A stretch of DNA of 64,000 bases from Exiguobacterium sp. s146 (lineage in GTDB: Bacteria > Bacillota > Bacilli > Exiguobacteriales > Exiguobacteriaceae): positions 434,001 through 498,000 of the forward strand of contig NZ_JACSMA010000001.1 of NCBI RefSeq assembly GCF_018618415.1, given 5' to 3'. This document shows positions 59,866 through 64,000 of this stretch, piece by piece. A program made the position numbers and the translations under genes. The notes beneath the pieces are model-generated. The model made no database searches. It saw only the letters and a program-made list of their open reading frames with translations, and had not been told where the DNA came from. The stretch's first letter is position 1, and each line of letters opens with the position of its first letter.

Positions 59866-60798
59866 TCACTCCCTTAGTGTCTTACCGGTCAGGGCCAGGA
59901 AGACGGTGTTGAGCGACGGACGGTCGACCGAAATCGAGGTGAAGCGGACGCGCTCGTCATGCAGGACATCAAGTAGCGGGGCGAGCGGTGTATCCTTCTC
60001 GAGCGACACGTCGAGGAATGGTTCCTCGTATTCGACTTTCTTCACCCGTTCGAGCGCTTCCAATCGTTCGAGAAGACCCGGGGTGAGGGCGTCGACTTTG
60101 ATGCGGGCCGTCTCGAGTGTCATGACTTGGTCTTTCAGCTCGTCTTGCGTCCCCTCGGCGATAATCCGCCCCTCATCGACGATGGCGACCCGGTCGCATA
60201 GCATCTCGACTTCCTCCATATAGTGGGAGGTGTAGATGATGGTCGCCCCGCGCCGATTCAACTCGCGGATGTTCTCAAGGATGGTATTGCGTGACTGCGG
60301 GTCGATGGCGACGGTCGGCTCATCCATGAAGATGAGCTCCGGCTCATGGACGATGCCGCAGGCGATGTTGAGACGACGAAGGAGCCCCCCGGACAGTTCC
60401 GGCGGACGTTTCTTTTGATGGGGCGTGAGCTCGACAAAGTCGAGGGCGGCCACGGTCTTTTGTTTGGCCTCGGAAGGGTTGAATCCATATAACTCGGCGA
60501 AAAATTGAATGTTCTCGAATACCGTCAGCTGGTCGTACACGGAGACGTGCTGCGGTACGATGCCGACACGCCGCTTAATCGTCTGCTCGTCCTTTGGCAT
60601 CGACTGATCAAAAATTTGAATAGTGCCACTGTCGGCGGGATATAAGTTCAGCATGACGGAGATGGCGGTCGTCTTCCCGGCCCCGTTCGGTCCGAGCAAA
60701 CCGAACAGCTCGCCGGCCTCGACGTGAAGTGAAAAGTCGTTCAAGGCAATCGTCTCACCGAACCGTTTCGTGACATGGTCGAGCGCGATGATAGACAC
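59866..60798 (-). CDS. ABC transporter ATP-binding protein
   Basis: ATPase of 310 residues, DrrA/CcmA-type. The GTG at 60798 lies ten bases after AAAGGAG. Walker A GPNGAGKTT, Q-loop 'GIVPQHVSVYDQLTV', signature LSGGLLRRLNIACG (Leu-Leu in place of Gln-Arg), Walker B 'LIFMDEPTVAIDP', switch His 'IYTSHYMEEVEMLC'. The C-terminal domain (about 220-310) is regulatory. First gene of the exporter operon, divergent from the gene at 60945. Confidence 0.93.
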   Translation of the reverse strand: MSIIALDHVTKRFGETIALNDFSLHVEAGELFGLLGPNGAGKTTAISVMLNLYPADSGTIQIFDQSMPKDEQTIKRRVGIVPQHVSVYDQLTVFENIQFFAELYGFNPSEAKQKTVAALDFVELTPHQKKRPPELSGGLLRRLNIACGIVHEPELIFMDEPTVAIDPQSRNTILENIRELNRRGATIIYTSHYMEEVEMLCDRVAIVDEGRIIAEGTQDELKDQVMTLETARIKVDALTPGLLERLEALERVKKVEYEEPFLDVSLEKDTPLAPLLDVLHDERVRFTSISVDRPSLNTVFLALTGKTLRE

Positions 60799-60944
60799 GT
60801 GGACGCAACTCCTTTCAAATGAGGAACGTGAAAAAGCATACAATGTTTTGTTCCCGTTTGCAGGAACTTCCGAACCCGATGCCGAATGAATTATAATAGT
60901 CGAATTATTCAGACAATTAATGGGAGTTGAAGTGAGGGATCGCG

Positions 60945-61343
60945 ATGAAAGGGTGGCAGTTCAATAAAGAAGAGTCGAGCGAGAAGTTTCCGGACGAGAT
61001 GGCGTGGGCGTTGTTTTGTACGGTTGAACCGAAGCGGATGGATACGACACTTCCGTTTTATTACGACGAGTCGGTGTTCCGTTTCTCGAACGGGACGGAG
61101 TCGTTTTATTTCAAAATCTCTCCGAGTTATCACGAGTTCGAGGTGAACGTCAAAGACGCGTCGGGCGAGTTGCTGTACTATCAGCTGTTGCGAACGGTCG
61201 GGAAAGTCGAGGTGCTCGAGGATCGGCGCGATCACGGCGAGCTGTTGATCGTCATGAACGAGGACCGGGACCGCACGGTGACGACGATTGAATTGACCGT
61301 CCGACCGCGTTTCCGGGTACTCGTCAAAGAACACTATGTTTGA
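60945..61343 (+). CDS. Hypothetical protein
   Basis: A 132-residue soluble acidic protein, AGTGAGGGA before the ATG. No signal peptide or membrane helix. It is rich in aromatic and beta-branched residues, with an alternating pattern that predicts an all-beta fold ('SFYFKISPSYHEFEVNVKDA', 'TVTTIELTVRPRFRVLVKE'). I do not recognise the family. It is divergent from the ABC operon and 58 bases before the CsbD-like gene, which has its own ribosome site. Confidence 0.75.
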   Translation: MKGWQFNKEESSEKFPDEMAWALFCTVEPKRMDTTLPFYYDESVFRFSNGTESFYFKISPSYHEFEVNVKDASGELLYYQLLRTVGKVEVLEDRRDHGELLIVMNEDRDRTVTTIELTVRPRFRVLVKEHYV

Positions 61344-61400
61344 GTTTTCCTCACAGTGGTACATCAATTAGACAGCATGTACAACGAGGAGGAGATTCAC

Positions 61401-61598
61401 ATGAAAGACGGACTTAACAAAAAAGTTGATGGTTTGATCGATAAAGCGGCAGGCAAAGCGAAAGAAGCGGTCGGCAAAGCAACGGACAATCAATCGCTCA
61501 AACGTGAAGGCCAGAAAGATCAAGTGAAAGGGACGGCCAAAGAGAAGACCGGCCAAGCCCAACAAAACCTCGAAAGCCTGAAAGACGAACGACGCTAA
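61401..61598 (+). CDS. CsbD-like stress protein
   Basis: A 65-residue hydrophilic protein; GAGGAGG precedes the ATG. The sequence 'KVDGLIDKAAGKAKEAVGKA' followed by 'LKREGQKDQVKGTAKEKTGQ' is the CsbD signature, rich in Lys, Ala, Gly and Glu. CsbD proteins are induced by general stress (sigma-B in Bacillus) and are largely disordered; their molecular role is unknown. It is highly charged and has no hydrophobic core. Confidence 0.92.
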   Translation: MKDGLNKKVDGLIDKAAGKAKEAVGKATDNQSLKREGQKDQVKGTAKEKTGQAQQNLESLKDERR

Positions 61599-61640
61599 CA
61601 AAATGGGGAAGTCGCAATCGATGCGACCTCCCCATTTTCA
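61599..61640. terminator. Bidirectional terminator
   Basis: AAATGGGGAAGTCGC (61601-61615) pairs with GCGACCTCCCCATTT (61623-61637), one mismatch, between convergent genes. Confidence 0.92.
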
Positions 61641-62561
61641 TTTGGTCAAAAAGACTTGGACGTGAATCGTCGAGCCTTGCGCATTCTTGGCGGTACCGAC
61701 ACCGAGGTGGGTGAAGTTCCCGTTCAAGATGTTGGCGCGGTGCCCGCTCGAGTTCATCCAGGCGTTCACGGCTTGTGCCGGATCGCTCGACCCCATATAG
61801 ATGTTCTCACCCCAACCGCGATAGCTGACGTTGTAAGCGTCGAGTGTGTCACCTGGGCTCCCGTTCTCACGGAGCTGATGCGAGAATTGCCCCGTCCGTG
61901 CCATCTCGTCGGCCCGGACTTGGGCGACGCGGTTGGCTTCGCTCGACACTGCGAGTGCCGATAGACCTGCTGTCTGACGCTCTTCGTTCGTCTCGGCCAA
62001 GACACCGCTCGCCGGCGCTTTGAACGTGATATGTTTTGCCAAAATATACCCGGTCTTCGTGCCGATGTTCACTTTATACCAACGTGTCGTGCCCGTATAC
62101 CGATACGAGATCGTCTCGAGCTTCATCCCTTGGCGCAAGAACACGACATTCGACGAGGTCGTGAGCGGGCGTGACTTCAAGTAGACGCTTGATGGGGCGA
62201 CGAACGTCGTCTTCGTGAACGCGACTTCGGCTGTCGATAGCTTGACATACGTGGCCGGGACATACCCATAGCCTGTACCCCATTGGATTTTGTACCAACG
62301 GGTGCCATTCGTCGTGAATGACGTCCGGACCATCATCGTGCCGTCCCGAACAATTTTACCTAGACTTGACGCTGAGCCTGACGGTGTTTTGCGGACGTTG
62401 ATTTGACTGATGCCCGTAACGGAACCTTTTGTGTTGACGGACGTCTCACGATAGGAGGCTTCGACCGTGGTCGGGTTGACGGTGAGCGGAGTGGTCGGCG
62501 GAGTAAATGTGAACGCGGTCGCGAGGGCGGCAGCGAGCAAGACTGAGGCAGATTTTTTCAA
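61638..62561 (-). CDS. Secreted CAP-domain protein with SH3-like repeats
   Basis: A 307-residue exported protein. The TTG at 62561 is placed nine bases after AAAAAGGAG and begins a standard signal peptide (MKKSASVLLAAALATA), which makes it better than the upstream ATG. Two bacterial SH3 domains follow (about 45-105, 'INVRKTPSGSASSLGKI'; about 115-180, 'VYLKSRPLTTSSNVVFL'). The C-terminal CAP/SCP domain (about 185-307) has 'NEERQTAGLSAL', 'HQLRENGSPGDTL' and 'GENIYMGSSDPAQAVNAWMN...GHRANILNGNFTHLGVG', with His and Glu residues of the CAP cavity present. Like YkwD-type proteins it is probably wall-associated; its activity is unknown. Confidence 0.92.
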   Translation of the reverse strand: MKKSASVLLAAALATAFTFTPPTTPLTVNPTTVEASYRETSVNTKGSVTGISQINVRKTPSGSASSLGKIVRDGTMMVRTSFTTNGTRWYKIQWGTGYGYVPATYVKLSTAEVAFTKTTFVAPSSVYLKSRPLTTSSNVVFLRQGMKLETISYRYTGTTRWYKVNIGTKTGYILAKHITFKAPASGVLAETNEERQTAGLSALAVSSEANRVAQVRADEMARTGQFSHQLRENGSPGDTLDAYNVSYRGWGENIYMGSSDPAQAVNAWMNSSGHRANILNGNFTHLGVGTAKNAQGSTIHVQVFLTK

Positions 62562-62637
62562 AATGGGAAGCTCCTTTTTCGATAATATAACCATATAATA
62601 TATTGAATAGGGCGATAATGGGTATTACCATTTCATT

Positions 62638-62672
62638 ACAAAAAGAGACAGACTCCGTGGAGCCTGTCTGGT
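62638..62672 (-). terminator. Rho-independent terminator
   Basis: Minus-strand stem AGACAGGCTCC / GGAGTCTGTCT (one G-T) followed by T residues; ends the muramidase gene. Confidence 0.85.
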
Positions 62673-62674
62673 CC

Positions 62675-63910
62675 TTATTTATACAACAAATACTCTTTCC
62701 GAATCGGCAAGAACGCATCGCGCTCGGCATCGACTTTCGTCATGATTGCCTCAAGCGATTCGCCGGAGAGAATCATATCTTTCACGTAGGCGTTCCCGGT
62801 CAGCTTCGTGATGAAGTCGTTGGCGAGGAACTCGAAGTCGTCCGGATACAGGTCGTGTGCCGTCTTGACCATAGCGATGCCGGTCTTGACCGCTTCGAAC
62901 TTCGTCGGCTCCGTAACGTATACTTCGACGCCGTGCGACAGTTTGCCTGCGTTCTTCGAGAACGTCGGTGTGAACGAGGCGGCGCGGAACGTGACACCTG
63001 GTAGTTCGAGGTCGTTCAACGTTTTGGCGTAGTCATGCGCCTTCACATACGGGGCGCCAATCAATTGGAACGGCTTCGTCGTGCCACGTCCTTCCGACAG
63101 GTTCGTCCCTTCAAATAGTCCAGTCGCCGGATAGACGTTGACCGTGTCCGTCGTCGGCATGTTCGGTGACGGCATGACGAACGGGAGTCCGGTATCTTCG
63201 TACAGCATCGAACGCTTCCAGCCCTTCATCTTGACGACTTCGAGGTCGGCTTGAATCTGATATTCCGTGTTGAACAAGCGGGCGAGCTCACCGACGGTCA
63301 TGCCGTGCTTGAGCGGGATCGGATAGAGGCCGATGAAGCTCGAATAGGCCGGGTCGAGCACGGGTCCTTCGACACGGAGGCCACCTTGCGGGTTCGGCCG
63401 GTCGAGGACGACGAACGGAATATCATTCTCGGCTGCGGCTTCCATTGCATACGCCATCGTATAGATGTACGTATAGAAGCGCGTACCGACATCTTGAATG
63501 TCGAAGACGAGAACATCGACGTCTTTGAGCATTTCAGCCGTCGGTTTTTTCGTCGCCCCGTACAGACTATAGACAGGGAGTCCGGTCACTTCGTCAATAT
63601 AAGAGCTGATTGTCGATCCGGCTTGCGCATCACCGCGGACACCGTGTTCCGGTCCATACAGTGCCGTCAATTCGAAATCATCCGAGTTATGGAACAAGTC
63701 GACGATGCTCGTCATGTTGGCATCGATTCCGGTCGGGTTTGTGATCAGACCGACGCGTTTACCAGCCAATATGTCAGGGTTGTCCATCAACCGGTCGACC
63801 CCGAGCTCGACTTTCGGTTTCTTCGGCTCTGACTTGGCATCGGCATCGAGCAACATGACAGATGACGTGACGAGCGTGAGGGCGGCGAGGCCGCCAATCC
63901 ATTTCTTCAT
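62675..63910 (-). CDS. namZ: Exo-beta-N-acetylmuramidase NamZ-like (DUF1343)
   Basis: A 411-residue secreted protein of the YbbC/NamZ family, which removes terminal MurNAc from peptidoglycan fragments for recycling. AAGGAGG precedes the ATG; a signal peptide ends near residue 25 (DADA). Family stretches: 'GLITNPTGIDANMTSIVDLF', 'LYGPEHGVRGDAQAG', 'DVLVFDIQDVGTRFYTYIYT', 'VVLDRPNPQGG' and 'PSPNMPTTDTVNVYPATG'; the conserved Glu of 'PEHG' is in place. In B. subtilis namZ is in an operon with other MurNAc-recycling genes; here it stands alone with a cre site on its promoter. Confidence 0.95.
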   Translation of the reverse strand: MKKWIGGLAALTLVTSSVMLLDADAKSEPKKPKVELGVDRLMDNPDILAGKRVGLITNPTGIDANMTSIVDLFHNSDDFELTALYGPEHGVRGDAQAGSTISSYIDEVTGLPVYSLYGATKKPTAEMLKDVDVLVFDIQDVGTRFYTYIYTMAYAMEAAAENDIPFVVLDRPNPQGGLRVEGPVLDPAYSSFIGLYPIPLKHGMTVGELARLFNTEYQIQADLEVVKMKGWKRSMLYEDTGLPFVMPSPNMPTTDTVNVYPATGLFEGTNLSEGRGTTKPFQLIGAPYVKAHDYAKTLNDLELPGVTFRAASFTPTFSKNAGKLSHGVEVYVTEPTKFEAVKTGIAMVKTAHDLYPDDFEFLANDFITKLTGNAYVKDMILSGESLEAIMTKVDAERDAFLPIRKEYLLYK

Positions 63911-63930
63911 AACTGTTCCTCCTTCATGAA

Positions 63931-63944
63931 TGTAAGCGCTTTAC
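63931..63944. promoter_or_regulatory. cre site upstream of namZ
   Basis: TGTAAGCGCTTTAC, a good CcpA operator match, lying just downstream of the predicted transcription start, where CcpA binding represses. Confidence 0.65.
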
Positions 63945-63956
63945 TACTTACTGGAA

Positions 63957-63984
63957 AGTGTACCATTTTGTATTTTTAATTCAA
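63957..63984 (-). promoter_or_regulatory. Sigma-A promoter of namZ
   Basis: On the minus strand TTGAAT, 16-base spacer, TACACT; transcription should start near 63950. Confidence 0.55.
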
Positions 63985-64000
63985 TATAAAGTAACTAAAA

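Noticed and set aside
1-64000. CRISPR arrays, tRNA, rRNA, transposases, integrases or phage genes
   Set aside because: None seen on reading through both strands; no regularly spaced repeats and no recombinase motifs.

Overview
The window looks like chromosome of a moderately GC-rich low-GC-phylum (Firmicutes, Bacillales) bacterium, most likely Exiguobacterium or a close relative. That assignment is inference. It rests on Gram-positive Shine-Dalgarno sites (AAGGAGG) before nearly every gene, a tRNA-Trp T-box leader, a Fur box, cre-like sites, a TagGH-type polymer exporter, lipoprotein and secreted NlpC/P60, CAP and NamZ wall enzymes, and an S-layer-like protein. No rRNA, tRNA, CRISPR, transposase or phage gene was seen. 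About 60 genes are supported, most with clear rho-independent terminators.

Layout. 1-5.4 kb: 3' end of a surface Ig-repeat protein and two methyl-accepting chemotaxis proteins. 5.4-11.2 kb: an SDR oxidoreductase, a helical-repeat protein, two small proteins, a membrane-tethered zinc-ribbon protein with a trypsin-like domain that has lost its serine, and an eight-SH3 NlpC/P60 endopeptidase. 11.3-17.6 kb: a P-loop protein, a tight five-gene operon around a FetAB-type exporter, a TetR/SMR/SMR/NTF2-like operon with a perfect operator palindrome, and a phospholipase-like gene remnant. 17.6-22.4 kb: a Fur-box-controlled ferric-siderophore operon ending in an FNR-type reductase. 22.5-26 kb: an unrecognised membrane-anchored coiled-coil protein flanked by twin terminators, then trpEG under a Trp T-box.

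26.9-36.6 kb holds surface proteins: an Ig-repeat protein, a major S-layer-like protein, and a secreted 5'-nucleotidase. The last two share the same N-terminal pair of domains and a similar cre-like palindrome upstream. Between and after them lies a surface-glycan locus (32.3-52.6 kb): an asparagine-synthase-like protein, three very large multidomain glycosyltransferases with a coiled-coil partner, UDP-ManNAc dehydrogenase, TagG/TagH-like exporter, UDP-GlcNAc 2-epimerase, an orphan beta-sandwich protein, and an MBOAT/SGNH acetylation pair. Together they predict an exported, probably acetylated, ManNAcA-containing wall polymer, perhaps the one that holds the S-layer. This is the best candidate in the window for an undescribed system.

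52.6-64 kb: a YdcF-like protein, PadR-chrA, a soluble PAS-GGDEF-HD-GYP protein, an ABC-2 export operon, a CsbD-like stress protein, a CAP-domain protein and the muramidase NamZ with a cre site on its promoter.
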